Origin: Agitococcus lubricus
GTDB lineage: Bacteria > Pseudomonadota > Gammaproteobacteria > Pseudomonadales > Moraxellaceae
Direction of reading: 5' to 3'
DNA length: 64,000 nt
NCBI RefSeq assembly: GCF_003051055.1
Contig: NZ_QAON01000006.1
Span: 145,369 to 209,368, forward strand
Shown one piece after another: positions 1 through 12,669 of this stretch. How positions within the stretch are numbered: position 1 is the first letter of the stretch; each line of letters opens with the position of its first letter. Below the pieces are notes generated by a model that was not told the origin of the DNA, searched no databases, and saw only the letters and a program-made list of their open reading frames with translations. The position numbers were made by a program, and so were the translations under genes.

Positions 1-824
1 TGTAAAGTGCCCGCACGGTCGGCATTTAATTCCATTTGTCTGTGATTTTCACTGACTTCCATAAAAGCCAAATAATTGATAGTTTTATCATCAATAAACC
101 GCATATCAGCTTCGGTTAATTCTAAAGTTGGCTGCGGCTTAAAACCATTAGGGAAGACAACAAACATGACGTTACCATCCCAAATTTCCTCAAGTCTTGC
201 TTCAGGAAAACTGATATTTCCAAGCGCAGGGTCAGCAATAAAAAAACGCCCTTCCTTATATTTTCTGACAATCACAAAATGTTTGAAATTAGCATAATGG
301 ATTGGAATAATGGCTGGGTGGTCAAGTTTTTTCAAATCATTAATACTGCCCTTATAACCTCCACTGGGATGCCCTAGCGCAGTGACCAAACGTTTCATAT
401 CCAACATGGAAAAACCACGACGCTGAACAATTTTTTCGTATTCTCCGAACTTTAACAAACCATCCATAATTTGTTTTTCGGTAAATTGGCGACCTAAGTA
501 ACCATTCAACAGCGTAGTTAAAGCGGCAGAACCGCAGCTATAGTCATAGGCTTGGCGAGAGATATTTCGGAATTGTTGTTCAGATAAAGGCGCAACCGTT
601 TCTACAGGCTCATCCATGACAGCATAGGAATTGACGCGTACGTCAGTCGCATGACTATAATAGATTGAAGCAGGCTTTTTATCTGCCACTTCAAAAGCAT
701 CATTCGCAAACATAAAGATGATTGCAGAACCAATAGTCGTTAGAAACATAAGCGTTTTTCTAATTTTAGGTTTTAATAACCAGTTAATGATTTTTATTAC
801 ACGCAAAATACTATTTTTTACCAT
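1..824 (-). CDS. C39-family peptidase, FilB-like, partial (C-terminus outside window)
   Basis: This minus-strand reading frame runs open from an ATG at 822-824 to the left edge, giving about 274 residues with no stop. An N-terminal membrane anchor (about residues 20-40) is followed by a C39 papain-like peptidase domain. The catalytic cysteine lies in YDYSCGSAALTTLL, the histidine in FKHFVIVRKY and the aspartate in FIADPALG, so the triad is complete. C39 peptidases usually cleave double-glycine leaders. In Acinetobacter a protein of this kind (FilB) belongs to the Fil putative pilus cluster, and the two DUF6160 (FilA-like) genes directly upstream on the same strand support that reading. The substrate is unknown, and assignment to FilB rests on domain and context only. 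Confidence 0.8.
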   Translation of the reverse strand, partial: MVKNSILRVIKIINWLLKPKIRKTLMFLTTIGSAIIFMFANDAFEVADKKPASIYYSHATDVRVNSYAVMDEPVETVAPLSEQQFRNISRQAYDYSCGSAALTTLLNGYLGRQFTEKQIMDGLLKFGEYEKIVQRRGFSMLDMKRLVTALGHPSGGYKGSINDLKKLDHPAIIPIHYANFKHFVIVRKYKEGRFFIADPALGNISFPEARLEEIWDGNVMFVVFPNGFKPQPTLELTEADMRFIDDKTINYLAFMEVSENHRQMELNADRAGTL

Positions 825-918
825 AGTTTTCACGCGTTTTTCTGTAATTTGTTACAGGTTATTGCCTTAAAGGCTATTTTTCATACCAAACAATACCATT
901 ACGCATCGCGGGTGATGA

Positions 919-1821
919 TTATTTTCCTGTAAGAATCAGCGAGTGCTGAGATAAGTTAAGGTCTCTCACCCCTATACTTCCCATTGTCACTCCAGACGTA
1001 TTTGTCGTGATATTACTCATGGTAATATCTAGTCCTGTTAAACTAGGCGTTGAAAACGCAAGCCCTTCAGGCGTCATATCCAAGCCTGCGTTACTTAAAT
1101 TGACGTCTGTCAATGTTAAACCAAAACGTAAGTTACGACCATTACCACCAAAACCTGTATCTACTTTATCAACCAAACGAATTTCACCCAAGTTAATGGT
1201 ATTAAAACTGGTTGCACCAAAACTAATCATACGTCCCGACAACTCACCCCCCAACTGCAAGGTAAACAAGGTCGAGGTTGTTGGCAAAAAATCGATATAA
1301 TCCCTATTGAGATAGGCGCTGGCCACTGTGGTATCACGGTTATTAAAATCTATCAATGTTGCTTCGTTTAAGCCCAAGCTATTTCTAATCGCAATTTTAT
1401 CCATATAAACACGGACTTTTTGAGTAGCACCCGACAGGGTGGTTTGGATATTTAACATAGGCGAGCCATCGCCAATATTACCCACCGAATCGAGTATCAA
1501 GCGAAAACCGTGTGTACCAGCACTGGTACAATCACCACCAATCGAGTTTTGTACACAACCCCTGACTGCAATATCCTTAAACAATATATTCCCCGCATTA
1601 AACTCGTAACCTGGTTTAATGGTGGCTGGAATACCCGACTGGTCTGTCAACTGCATGGTATTAATAGTCCAACCATTGGTAGGCAATATAAAAGAAATAT
1701 CCAAACCATCTTGGGCGACAGTTTGAGCAAGGTCTGCTTCTTCCAGCAACTCTAAAGCGTGACCCGAGGCCGATAACAACAGAGACACGATTAACATGCT
1801 AGGAGTTATTATTGTTTTCAT
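919..1821 (-). CDS. DUF6160 family protein, FilA-like paralogue
   Basis: A 300-residue protein with a clear Sec signal peptide (MKTIITPSMLIVSLLLSASG then HALELL). The mature N-terminus reads LEEADLAQTVAQDGLDI, the same pattern as the N-terminus of the gene at 2022-3038 (DDESMAAATGQDGITI). This marks it as a DUF6160/FilA-type secreted protein. The rest is Gly/Asn/Thr-rich with many short beta-strand-like repeats, consistent with a surface or pilus-associated beta-rich fold. It lies between the FilA-like gene and the C39 peptidase on the same strand, so it probably belongs to the same Fil cluster. The biochemical role is unknown. Confidence 0.7.
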   Translation of the reverse strand: MKTIITPSMLIVSLLLSASGHALELLEEADLAQTVAQDGLDISFILPTNGWTINTMQLTDQSGIPATIKPGYEFNAGNILFKDIAVRGCVQNSIGGDCTSAGTHGFRLILDSVGNIGDGSPMLNIQTTLSGATQKVRVYMDKIAIRNSLGLNEATLIDFNNRDTTVASAYLNRDYIDFLPTTSTLFTLQLGGELSGRMISFGATSFNTINLGEIRLVDKVDTGFGGNGRNLRFGLTLTDVNLSNAGLDMTPEGLAFSTPSLTGLDITMSNITTNTSGVTMGSIGVRDLNLSQHSLILTGK

Positions 1822-1962
1822 TGTGGTAAGCCACCTAAGTCAACACGATTTATTGTTATGGGTATTGTTAGGGTCTATTTTAAGGTATTTATTTGCTTTG
1901 CGCTGTAATTTTTTGTTTTTTATTAGATTTGATAGGATTTATGCACCCAGTAAGGCATAAAT

Positions 1963-1990
1963 AATTACGGCAGCCTAAGCTGCCGTAATT
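1963..1990 (-). terminator. Hairpin between the two FilA-like genes
   Basis: A perfect 12-bp stem (AATTACGGCAGC / GCTGCCGTAATT) with a CTAA loop lies just downstream of the stop of the 2022-3038 gene and upstream of the 1821 start. The minus-strand sequence after the stem is only moderately U-rich. It may therefore be a partial terminator or mRNA-stabilising hairpin that lets filA be expressed more strongly than the genes behind it. Confidence 0.65.
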
Positions 1991-2021
1991 GCTTTAAGCG
2001 AGAACAGCGTCTCTCTTAAAA

Positions 2022-3038
2022 TTAGTGACCACGGATAACCATGGTTGTACCAGAAACGTTCAAACCAAGGATTTGAACATCACCGATAATGTTGGTTGTA
2101 CCAGTAGCACCAATTGCTACGTTATTTAAGGCTAAGTCAGCACCGTTAACTGCATCACCAAATTGGGAGATAGTTACATACAAACCTTCACCCAATGGGG
2201 CAGCAGCACCAAATGCATCAACACGGGCATTGACAGTTAAGTTAGCACCACCTGCGTTAGTCATAGACAAGCTGCTAGCTTGGATAGAACCACCACTGTT
2301 TGCATCAAACAGTTCGAAGTTATTGATTGTTAAACCACCGACTAATGTGGAGTTAGCAACAATCATTGCACCTTGAGCTTCGTTACCCAATTGGATGGTT
2401 GTTGTGCTGCCACCCATTTTGATTTCTAAGCCATTTAAGATACGAACGCGGTTATTGTGAGTAGAACCGTTGACTTCTGCATCTGTTGCATCGCCGTCAC
2501 TGTTAGTATCACGACCTACTGCAACTTCGTCAGCCACTGCGTTAGAGTTAGCCACATAGATGTCGCCAGTTTTGATTAACAAATCTGGTGTTGTGATAGC
2601 GACGTTTAACATTGGGTCATCGGCAGTGGCATCACCGTTGGCGTTACCGACCATGTCGATAAGAACTTGGATAGCGGATGTGTCGTCAGCTAAAACAGCA
2701 GTAGAGTCAGCGGCTGTACCATCACCAATAACTAAGGCACCAGAATCGCCACGAGTGGCGATACCGTCATCGTCATGAACAACGATTTGGCTAATGGTTA
2801 AACCTTTTAATGTACCAGCGATACCACCAGCATCAAGCGCAGATACTTGACCAGCAGATACACCGTAAGTACCAGTTGCAGCAGCAGTCGTAATAGTGCC
2901 TGGAGAGATTAAAATGGTGATACCGTCTTGACCAGTTGCAGCAGCCATAGACTCATCGTCCATCGCTTCCATTGCAAATGCGCCAGCAGAAATCATAGAA
3001 ACAGCAGAAACAAGGGCGAGCTTTTTCAAAGCTTTCAT
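2022..3038 (-). CDS. filA: FilA-like pilus-system protein (DUF6160)
   Basis: A 338-residue secreted protein. The signal peptide is MKALKKLALVSAVSMISA followed by GAFAMEAM, and the DUF6160 signature MDDESMAAATGQDGITILIS starts the mature chain. The remainder is low in charge and rich in Gly, Ala, Asn, Thr and Asp, including runs such as NSDGDATDAEVNG, as expected for a beta-rich extracellular protein. The start is supported by a strong GAGGAG ribosome-binding site seven bases upstream. In Acinetobacter such a protein heads the filABCDEF putative pilus cluster; here it precedes a second FilA-like gene and a C39 peptidase. A structural role in a surface fibre is inferred from context. Confidence 0.75.
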   Translation of the reverse strand: MKALKKLALVSAVSMISAGAFAMEAMDDESMAAATGQDGITILISPGTITTAAATGTYGVSAGQVSALDAGGIAGTLKGLTISQIVVHDDDGIATRGDSGALVIGDGTAADSTAVLADDTSAIQVLIDMVGNANGDATADDPMLNVAITTPDLLIKTGDIYVANSNAVADEVAVGRDTNSDGDATDAEVNGSTHNNRVRILNGLEIKMGGSTTTIQLGNEAQGAMIVANSTLVGGLTINNFELFDANSGGSIQASSLSMTNAGGANLTVNARVDAFGAAAPLGEGLYVTISQFGDAVNGADLALNNVAIGATGTTNIIGDVQILGLNVSGTTMVIRGH

Positions 3039-3572
3039 GGGATTTTCTCCTCGGGTTTATTTATAGTTTTTGTTACCGTTTTTTTATATTGGGTAACGTG
3101 CTATTCGGCAGACAAAAGTTACCACTGTTCAACTGCCTGAGCAAGTGATTTTCTCTAAAAAATTGTGAACTGTCCGACAAACGGCACGTTTTAGCGTGTG
3201 TACGTTAGGTAAGTGGCAAGCTGCTATTTTTAGGACTTTTGTAACGTTGCTCTTTATTCAGTATAGCTGAGTTTTTGATACTTTTGAAAGCAGGACATTT
3301 GTCTTTTTTATTTTTATCTAACATTTTAATTTTATGCAAATATATCATATCTGCACTCAGGCTAAGGGACATTTTTACGTTTTAGCTTGGTGGTTTGTTT
3401 TTTAGCTTGCTTCAGTCTTCAACATCGTGCTTATTAGGGTAGTGTCTAAATTCACGCTAAGGACAGACCGTTGGTTTGTTCATGGCATGTATGAATAGAG
3501 AGCAATTTTCTTTTTGTGTTTTCGTGTCATAATGCAGGGACTTAGATTGATTGTTTACTACAGGTTATTTCT
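3039..3572. other. Intergenic region between divergent filA and pabB
   Basis: I see no supportable gene in these 534 bases. The stretch is AT-rich and must hold the promoters of filA (leftwards) and pabB (rightwards). The only clear signal is the GAGGAG ribosome-binding site of filA near 3050. I could not pick a convincing -35/-10 pair for either gene. Confidence 0.5.
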
Positions 3573-4946
3573 TTGTTTGCTTTTTCTCTGCCAGCACATG
3601 TCTCTACTCACCTGCCCTTTTTAGCGTTTAGTCCTCTGCTGCAACAAGCCGCTTGGTGGCCTATGTGGTTAAAAGATGCAGACGCTTGGTGTTTGGCTGT
3701 GCTGCCTAAATGGTTGGTTGTTGAGCATGACGATGGCTGTTATCAATGGCTACGTCAGGCTGACTTGAGTTATCGCAAAGTAAAACTGGATACTGAGCTG
3801 GCTAGCCATGTCATTCGTTTATCTTCGCAAGAGGTACTTCCCACCATAACCCCCACCTGTACTGAGGGGTTTAGTGGCGGATTGATGGGTTGGCTAGGGT
3901 ATGACTACCAACAACAACCAGCGGCACATCAGGAGTTGGTTTCGTTTCCTGTATTATGTTTTGGGTTTTACGATACGTTTATACGGCCTAATCATCACAA
4001 TCAACCCACACTGTATAGTGCTGAGGCAAGGATAGGCCAAACCGTGTTAGCGATACTTTCGACACCCCCGCCTTCTGCCCATACCGACTTTAGACTCGAC
4101 AGTGCTTTTGTGCCGTTAATGAGCCGAGCACAATATGAACACGCATTTGACAAGGTAGAAGGTTATTTACGCAGTGGTGATTGTTATCAGGTAAATTTGG
4201 CACAAGGCTTTAAGGCATCGTGTCAAGGGGTGGCTATTTCTGCGTTTGATGCGCTGTTAAAACTGAGCCAAGCGCCCTTTGCTTGTTACAGTCATAGCCC
4301 TTATGGGGAAATATTGAGTGTATCGCCTGAGTTGTTTTTGGCGTTTCAGGCTGATGGTACGGTATTGACTCGCCCCATTAAGGGAACACGGCCACGCCAT
4401 GACACGCCCGAACTTGACGAGGCGCAACGTCACGATTTAGCCACGCACCCTAAGGATAAAGCCGAAAACTTAATGATTGTCGATTTGTTGCGTAATGATT
4501 TAGCAAAACATGCGCGCATTGGTTCGGTACAAGTGCCTACCTTATTTAAGGTGGAGTCTTTTCCACAAGTACACCATTTAATTAGTACGATTCGTTGTCA
4601 ATTAGCGGAAGATACACACCCTTTAACGTTATTGTTTGATGCTTTTCCCGGTGGGTCGATTACGGGTGCACCCAAAAAACGAGCAATGGAGATTATTCAG
4701 GAATTAGAAAATTGTCAGCGTAGCATTTATTGCGGTTCGATAGGCTATTTAAGCACTGGGGGTCGCGGGCGGTGGAATATTGCTATTCGGACTTTATTAA
4801 GGGTAAATCATACGATATATGCGTGGGCTGGCGGTGGCATTGTCGCTGACTCGGTGTGTGAGTCTGAATACCAAGAGTGCTTTAATAAAATTGGCGCGAT
4901 ATTACGGTGCTTAGAAGATACGTTTTGGGTTAAGGACAAGCACTAG
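3573..4946 (+). CDS. pabB: Aminodeoxychorismate synthase component I
   Basis: A 457-residue chorismate-utilising enzyme making 4-amino-4-deoxychorismate from chorismate and glutamine-derived ammonia (with PabA) for folate synthesis. The C-terminal chorismate-binding domain has DCYQVNLAQ, PIKGTRPR, DLLRNDLA, PGGSITGAPKKRAMEI and GSIGYLSTGGRGRWNIAIRT. The lysine in PIKGT separates PabB from anthranilate synthase TrpE, which has alanine there. The proposed start is a TTG at 3573, and there is only a weak CAGG upstream, so the exact start is uncertain. The gene is monocistronic, convergent with thrH, and its stop codon lies inside a hairpin. Confidence 0.92.
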   Translation: MFAFSLPAHVSTHLPFLAFSPLLQQAAWWPMWLKDADAWCLAVLPKWLVVEHDDGCYQWLRQADLSYRKVKLDTELASHVIRLSSQEVLPTITPTCTEGFSGGLMGWLGYDYQQQPAAHQELVSFPVLCFGFYDTFIRPNHHNQPTLYSAEARIGQTVLAILSTPPPSAHTDFRLDSAFVPLMSRAQYEHAFDKVEGYLRSGDCYQVNLAQGFKASCQGVAISAFDALLKLSQAPFACYSHSPYGEILSVSPELFLAFQADGTVLTRPIKGTRPRHDTPELDEAQRHDLATHPKDKAENLMIVDLLRNDLAKHARIGSVQVPTLFKVESFPQVHHLISTIRCQLAEDTHPLTLLFDAFPGGSITGAPKKRAMEIIQELENCQRSIYCGSIGYLSTGGRGRWNIAIRTLLRVNHTIYAWAGGGIVADSVCESEYQECFNKIGAILRCLEDTFWVKDKH

Positions 4947-4956
4947 GCTTGTCCTT
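4932..4956. terminator. Hairpin between convergent pabB and thrH
   Basis: A perfect 10-bp stem (AAGGACAAGC / GCTTGTCCTT) with a 5-base loop that contains the pabB stop codon. It has no long T-run on either side, so it may act as a weak bidirectional terminator or an mRNA 3'-end stabiliser. Confidence 0.55.
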
Positions 4957-4967
4957 AATACACGCTT

Positions 4968-5585
4968 TTAGGCAGGAATATTACGTAAAGAGCCACTGAT
5001 AATCTGGGCTTTTAATTCGGCATAAGTTTTGGTGACGGGGAATTGTGGAAATTCACGAATGACATTGTCTGGCGCATCAAACAAAATACCTTTATCGGCT
5101 TCTGCCAACATATTAGTGTCATTATATGAATCGCCAGCAGCAATAACACGGTAATTCAAACCATGTAAGGCCTTCACGGCTGCACGTTTTTGGTCAGGCT
5201 GACGTAGCTTGTAATCGACAATCATGCCTTTGTCGTCGGTCACTAATTTATGACAAAAAATCGTTGGGCGATTTAATTGTTTCATTAACGGGTCGGCAAA
5301 CTCATAAAACGTATCAGATAAAATAATTAACTGAAAATGCTCACGAATCCAAGCGACAAAGTCATAAGCGCCTTCTAAAGGCCCCATCTCGGCAATGACC
5401 GCTTGAATATCAGGCAAGCCTAATTTGTGTTCTTGTAAAATAGCAAGGCGTTGCTTCATCAATACATCATAGTCTGGAATATCGCGTGTGGTCGCTTCTA
5501 AGGCTTTAATACCTGTTTTTTTGGCAAAGTTAATCCAAATCTCGGGCACTAATACGCCTTCTAAATCTAAACATACGATTTCCAT
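4968..5585 (-). CDS. thrH: Bifunctional phosphoserine phosphatase/homoserine phosphotransferase ThrH
   Basis: A HAD-superfamily enzyme of 205 residues, the size of Pseudomonas ThrH. The nucleophile motif is CLDLEGVLVPEIW near the N-terminus; motif II is in LIILSDTFYEF; motif III/IV has DSYNDTNMLAEAD. ThrH dephosphorylates phosphoserine and can pass the phosphate to homoserine, linking serine and threonine synthesis. I chose the ATG at 5583-5585 because a GGAG ribosome-binding site lies six bases before it and the protein then starts MEIVCLDLEG as in homologues. A TTG four codons upstream is in frame but lacks this spacing. Confidence 0.9.
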   Translation of the reverse strand: MEIVCLDLEGVLVPEIWINFAKKTGIKALEATTRDIPDYDVLMKQRLAILQEHKLGLPDIQAVIAEMGPLEGAYDFVAWIREHFQLIILSDTFYEFADPLMKQLNRPTIFCHKLVTDDKGMIVDYKLRQPDQKRAAVKALHGLNYRVIAAGDSYNDTNMLAEADKGILFDAPDNVIREFPQFPVTKTYAELKAQIISGSLRNIPA

Positions 5586-5726
5586 CACAGACTCCAAACA
5601 ACATAGAAAAATGGGGGCTAAACTAGGCGCGAACTCTACCGTTTAACACGCTGGCCTGCAATATTTTTACTGGCCTCCTGATGCTTTTTTAAGGTTGAAT
5701 CCGTATTGCAACAAGGATACTGAACA

Positions 5727-6701
5727 TTACAACACTGGCAAATTCACATCGGCAAAAATTTGTTCTACCTCGTCAGCCGTATCCGCCAAAATAGCACTCT
5801 CTACACGGGCACGAGTTAAATGCGGCGCAAAGGTTTGCATAAAATCAAACATAAAACTTCTCAACCACATGCCTCGTCTAAAGGCAATTTTGGTCGTGCT
5901 TGATGGAAATAAATGACTCACATCTAAGGCGACTAAATCATTGTCTATTGCAGGCTCGTAGGCCATATGTGCCACAATCCCAATCCCTAAACCTAATTTA
6001 ACATAGGTTTTAATGACATCTGCATCGGTCGCTGTAAATACGACTTTAGGGCTTAATCCTTGTTGAGCAAAGGCTTGGTCTAATTGTGAACGTCCAGTAA
6101 AACCAAAGACATAGGTAACAATTGGGTAATCGGCGATATTTTCTAGGCTCAACGTTTTAATACGTGTTAGTGGGTGATTTTTAGGGACAACCACAGAACG
6201 GTTCCATTTATAGCAAGGGAGCAGAATCAAGTTAGTAAAATGCTCCATGGCTTCGGTGGCAATGGCAAAATCAACAACGCCAGTAGAGGCCATCTGTGCG
6301 ATTTGTTGTGGCGTGCCTTGTTGCAAATGCAGACTGACATCGGGATAGAACTGTCTAAATTTTTCAATCACGGGTGGGAGTCTATAACGTGCTTGTGTAT
6401 GCGTAGTCGCAATAGATAATTTGCCCAAACGCGGATTACTGTATTCTTCGCCTACCTGCTTAATATTCTCAACTTGTCTAAGCACTTCACGTGCAATCTG
6501 CAAAATTTCGTGCCCTGCGTTAGTGATTTGTGTTAAATGTTTACCATTACGGGTAAAAATTTCTATCCCTAACTCATCTTCAAATAATCGGATTTGTTTA
6601 CTGACTCCAGGCTGAGAGGTGTATAAATTTTGGGCAGCGGTGGAAACATTTAGATTATTAGCAGCTACCTCACAAATATAACGCAGTTGTTGCAACTTCA
6701 T
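5727..6701 (-). CDS. cysB: LysR-type regulator CysB
   Basis: A 324-residue LysR-family regulator. The N-terminal winged helix-turn-helix (MKLQQLRYICEVAANNLNVS, TSQPGVSKQIRLFEDELG) matches CysB closely, followed by a two-lobed inducer-binding domain with the TTHTQARYRLPPVI segment typical of CysB/Cbl. CysB activates sulfate assimilation genes in response to N-acetylserine and sulfur limitation. It is transcribed away from a TauE/SafE-type sulfur-anion exporter, with a perfect palindrome between them, so control of that exporter is likely. Confidence 0.93.
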   Translation of the reverse strand: MKLQQLRYICEVAANNLNVSTAAQNLYTSQPGVSKQIRLFEDELGIEIFTRNGKHLTQITNAGHEILQIAREVLRQVENIKQVGEEYSNPRLGKLSIATTHTQARYRLPPVIEKFRQFYPDVSLHLQQGTPQQIAQMASTGVVDFAIATEAMEHFTNLILLPCYKWNRSVVVPKNHPLTRIKTLSLENIADYPIVTYVFGFTGRSQLDQAFAQQGLSPKVVFTATDADVIKTYVKLGLGIGIVAHMAYEPAIDNDLVALDVSHLFPSSTTKIAFRRGMWLRSFMFDFMQTFAPHLTRARVESAILADTADEVEQIFADVNLPVL

Positions 6702-6731
6702 TATTGTTACTCCCGTGTTTTTATCTCAATA

Positions 6732-6752
6732 ATTATAACTATTAGTTATAAT
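6732..6752. promoter_or_regulatory. Perfect palindrome in the cysB-tauE intergenic region, candidate operator
   Basis: Two 10-bp arms, ATTATAACTA and TAGTTATAAT, flank a single central T, a 21-bp perfect inverted repeat about 30 bp upstream of cysB and 80 bp upstream of the exporter. It contains a T-N11-A core as bound by LysR-type regulators. Autorepression of cysB and control of the exporter are inferred. Confidence 0.5.
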
Positions 6753-6831
6753 CATATAACAAAATCTTTATATAAAAACATAAAAAAACAGCTAAAGTAG
6801 CCCTCTTTTTTTGAACAATGATTGCTTTAGC

Positions 6832-7713
6832 ATGTTGACAGATTTTTATTTCATTTTAGCTGGCTTAGTCGTTGGCTTTTGTGTTGGGGTGACTGGGGTG
6901 GGTGGTGGCTCATTGATGACGCCCATTTTAATCAGTTTTTTGAAAGTAGAACCGCATATTGCGATTGGTACAGATTTATTGTATGCCGCTATTTCTAAAT
7001 TTTGTGGTTCTCTAGTACATGCCAAAAAACTAAATATTGTTTGGCCGATTGTATTTTGGCTGGCTGTAGGCTCAATTCCCGCGTCGCTTGCAACAACATG
7101 GGCACTCGAACATTTTATGGGAGGCGCTAAAGAATATAAAAAAGCACTCACCATTATTTTAGGTGGCATGTTGATATTAACAGGGGTATCGATTGTTTTT
7201 AGAAGTAAAATTGAGGGTTTTTTCAATCGTATAAAACATGACTCAGCAGGCGTACCGACACACCCGAATATTGACGCAAACGTCATTATTAAGCACAAGG
7301 CATGGGTGGTTTTTATGGGCGTGGTTTTAGGTTTTTTTGTCACTTTATCGTCAGTTGGTGCGGGCGCTTTTGGCATTATGGCCTTAGTGATTTTGTTTCC
7401 TAATTTACCGATGATTCGGATTATTGGCTCGGATGTGGCGCATGCGGTATTGTTAACCTTAGTGGCTGGTTTGGGTCACTTAAAAGCAGGTAATGTTGAT
7501 ACCCATTTACTCATGTTGTTATTAATGGGGTCTATTCCTGCAATTATTGTAGGGACGCTCTTAAGTTCTCATCTTCCAGATAGAGCGATTCGCCGCGTGT
7601 TAGGCGTAACATTAATGCTGTTAGGGACAAATTTTATTATAAACCCTGTTAAAGCCAAAGCTGCACCCGTGACACCACCGCCTGCTACCGTGGTTGTACC
7701 TAGTAGGCAATAA
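6832..7713 (+). CDS. TauE/SafE family sulfite/organosulfonate exporter
   Basis: A polytopic membrane protein of 293 residues from the ATG at 6832 (an in-frame TTG at 6811 is possible). It starts FYFILAGLVVGFCVGVTGVGGGSLMTP, the first TauE repeat with its glycine-rich motif. A second repeat appears in VLGFFVTLSSVGAGAFGIM after a soluble loop near residue 140. About eight hydrophobic segments are visible. The family exports sulfite, sulfoacetate or related anions. Divergence from cysB fits a role in sulfur metabolism. The C-terminus is a Pro/Ala/Val-rich tail. No clear ribosome-binding site precedes either start. Confidence 0.85.
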   Translation: MLTDFYFILAGLVVGFCVGVTGVGGGSLMTPILISFLKVEPHIAIGTDLLYAAISKFCGSLVHAKKLNIVWPIVFWLAVGSIPASLATTWALEHFMGGAKEYKKALTIILGGMLILTGVSIVFRSKIEGFFNRIKHDSAGVPTHPNIDANVIIKHKAWVVFMGVVLGFFVTLSSVGAGAFGIMALVILFPNLPMIRIIGSDVAHAVLLTLVAGLGHLKAGNVDTHLLMLLLMGSIPAIIVGTLLSSHLPDRAIRRVLGVTLMLLGTNFIINPVKAKAAPVTPPPATVVVPSRQ

Positions 7714-7743
7714 GTTAAGCGACTCATGATTGAGTACCCAAAG

Positions 7744-7769
7744 AAGCCATTATATGATGGCTTTTTTTT
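7744..7769 (+). terminator. Rho-independent terminator of the TauE gene
   Basis: A 7-bp stem (AAGCCAT / ATGGCTT) with a six-base loop, followed by a run of eight T from 7762. Confidence 0.85.
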
Positions 7770-7821
7770 ATGTTTCATTGCTAAGATTAGAGATGAAATT
7801 ATCCTGCATAGAGCAAAACAG

Positions 7822-8061
7822 ATGGCTATTTTTAGAATGATTTTAGGTATCTTTTTAGTCTTAATGGCTCCTGCCCTGATTTATATAGGTTTAGATGCAC
7901 AGGAAAGTGGGATTGATTTAGGTGAGCCCAATGGGACTCGTGGTGCTGCTCTATTTGATTTAGTGGGTATGTGGGGAATGGCGCTAATTTCATTTGGCGT
8001 AGGTATTTCGGAAATTTTAACAGGCAAAAAATTGTTGCAAGAAGGAAATGACGACAAATGA
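7822..8061 (+). CDS. Small hypothetical membrane protein
   Basis: A 79-residue protein starting MAIFRMILGIFLVLMAPALI. There are two hydrophobic segments (about residues 1-21 and 45-65) joined by a polar loop with GIDLGEPNGTRG. It ends in a charged tail. I do not recognise the family. I prefer the ATG at 7822 because the longer frame from 7726 crosses the upstream terminator. It is convergent with nfuA with a hairpin between. The AT content and clean start suggest a real gene, but the function is unknown. Confidence 0.55.
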   Translation: MAIFRMILGIFLVLMAPALIYIGLDAQESGIDLGEPNGTRGAALFDLVGMWGMALISFGVGISEILTGKKLLQEGNDDK

Positions 8062-8062
8062 A

Positions 8063-8083
8063 GGGCAACCACAAGGGTTGCCC
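8063..8083. terminator. Hairpin between the small membrane protein gene and nfuA
   Basis: An 8-bp stem (GGGCAACC / GGTTGCCC) with loop ACAAG in the 29-bp convergent gap. It has no long T-run, so it is probably a shared weak terminator. Confidence 0.5.
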
Positions 8084-8090
8084 CAACAGC

Positions 8091-8696
8091 TTATTTAAAA
8101 TAAGCGTTATCACGTTGACTGTGGTCGGTACTATCAGTCACACGTTGCAATTCTGGAATATTCGCTTTTAAGGTCGTTTCTACACCTTGTTTTAAGGTCA
8201 TATCAACGGCTGAACACCCCTGACAACCACCACCAAATTTTAATACAGCGGTTAAACCATGCTCGGTGTCTTCATACACTTCTAATAAGCTAACATTACC
8301 ATTGTGTGCGGCTAAGCTAGGATTGATTTCGCTAAACAACACATGGTTAATACGCTCTTCGAGTGAACTATTTTCACCCAATAAAGGTACTTTAGATTTG
8401 GGTGCTTTAAAGGTTAATTGACCACCAAAACGGTCTTTGTTGTAGTCAATCACGGCATCTTCTAAATAAGGCGAGCTTTTGAATTCAATAAACGCCGAAA
8501 ACCCCTCCATTGGCAAACGAATATCATCAATTTGCTCTTCGCCTTGGGTGCAATAAGCCATACAGCACTCCGCTTTGGGAGTGCCTGCATGCTCAACAAA
8601 AATACGCACCCCAATACCTTCACTATTTTGCTTCGCTAATAACTCGCGTAAATAGGCTTGGGCGGATTCGGTAATGGTAATGTTTAGATTGCTCAT
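8091..8696 (-). CDS. nfuA: Fe-S biogenesis protein NfuA
   Basis: A 201-residue protein with two domains: an N-terminal degenerate A-type carrier domain (MSNLNITITESAQAYLRELL ...) and a C-terminal Nfu domain with the cluster-binding CxxC in GGGCQGCSAVDMTLKQGVE. NfuA carries a [4Fe-4S] cluster at its dimer interface and delivers it to client proteins under oxidative stress or iron limitation. The length matches the family. It is transcribed divergently from metH with about 150 bp between. Confidence 0.95.
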   Translation of the reverse strand: MSNLNITITESAQAYLRELLAKQNSEGIGVRIFVEHAGTPKAECCMAYCTQGEEQIDDIRLPMEGFSAFIEFKSSPYLEDAVIDYNKDRFGGQLTFKAPKSKVPLLGENSSLEERINHVLFSEINPSLAAHNGNVSLLEVYEDTEHGLTAVLKFGGGCQGCSAVDMTLKQGVETTLKANIPELQRVTDSTDHSQRDNAYFK

Positions 8697-8845
8697 AAGG
8701 TTCTCTTTGACAGAAAATTTTGCCCGATTATACCTGATTTTTAATAACCTAGTAATTAGCTCAGGTTTAATAATTGTTTTATACCTAATGATGACATTTT
8801 TGCTAAAATGCCCGCCCTTGCTTTACAGACTGATAGATATACACC

Positions 8846-12562
<3,717 letters not shown>

Positions 12563-12669
12563 GTCGTATCCCAAAAGGCTTGCAGTGTATGACCCCTTTA
12601 GAGCAATATCAAACACTCCATGATAATGCTCAATTTATCTTGCGCATGAATTAGCTGTAGAGGTGTACA

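Noticed and set aside
6846..7376. 176-residue minus-strand frame inside the TauE gene
   Set aside because: Antisense shadow of a clear membrane-protein gene, with no domain of its own.
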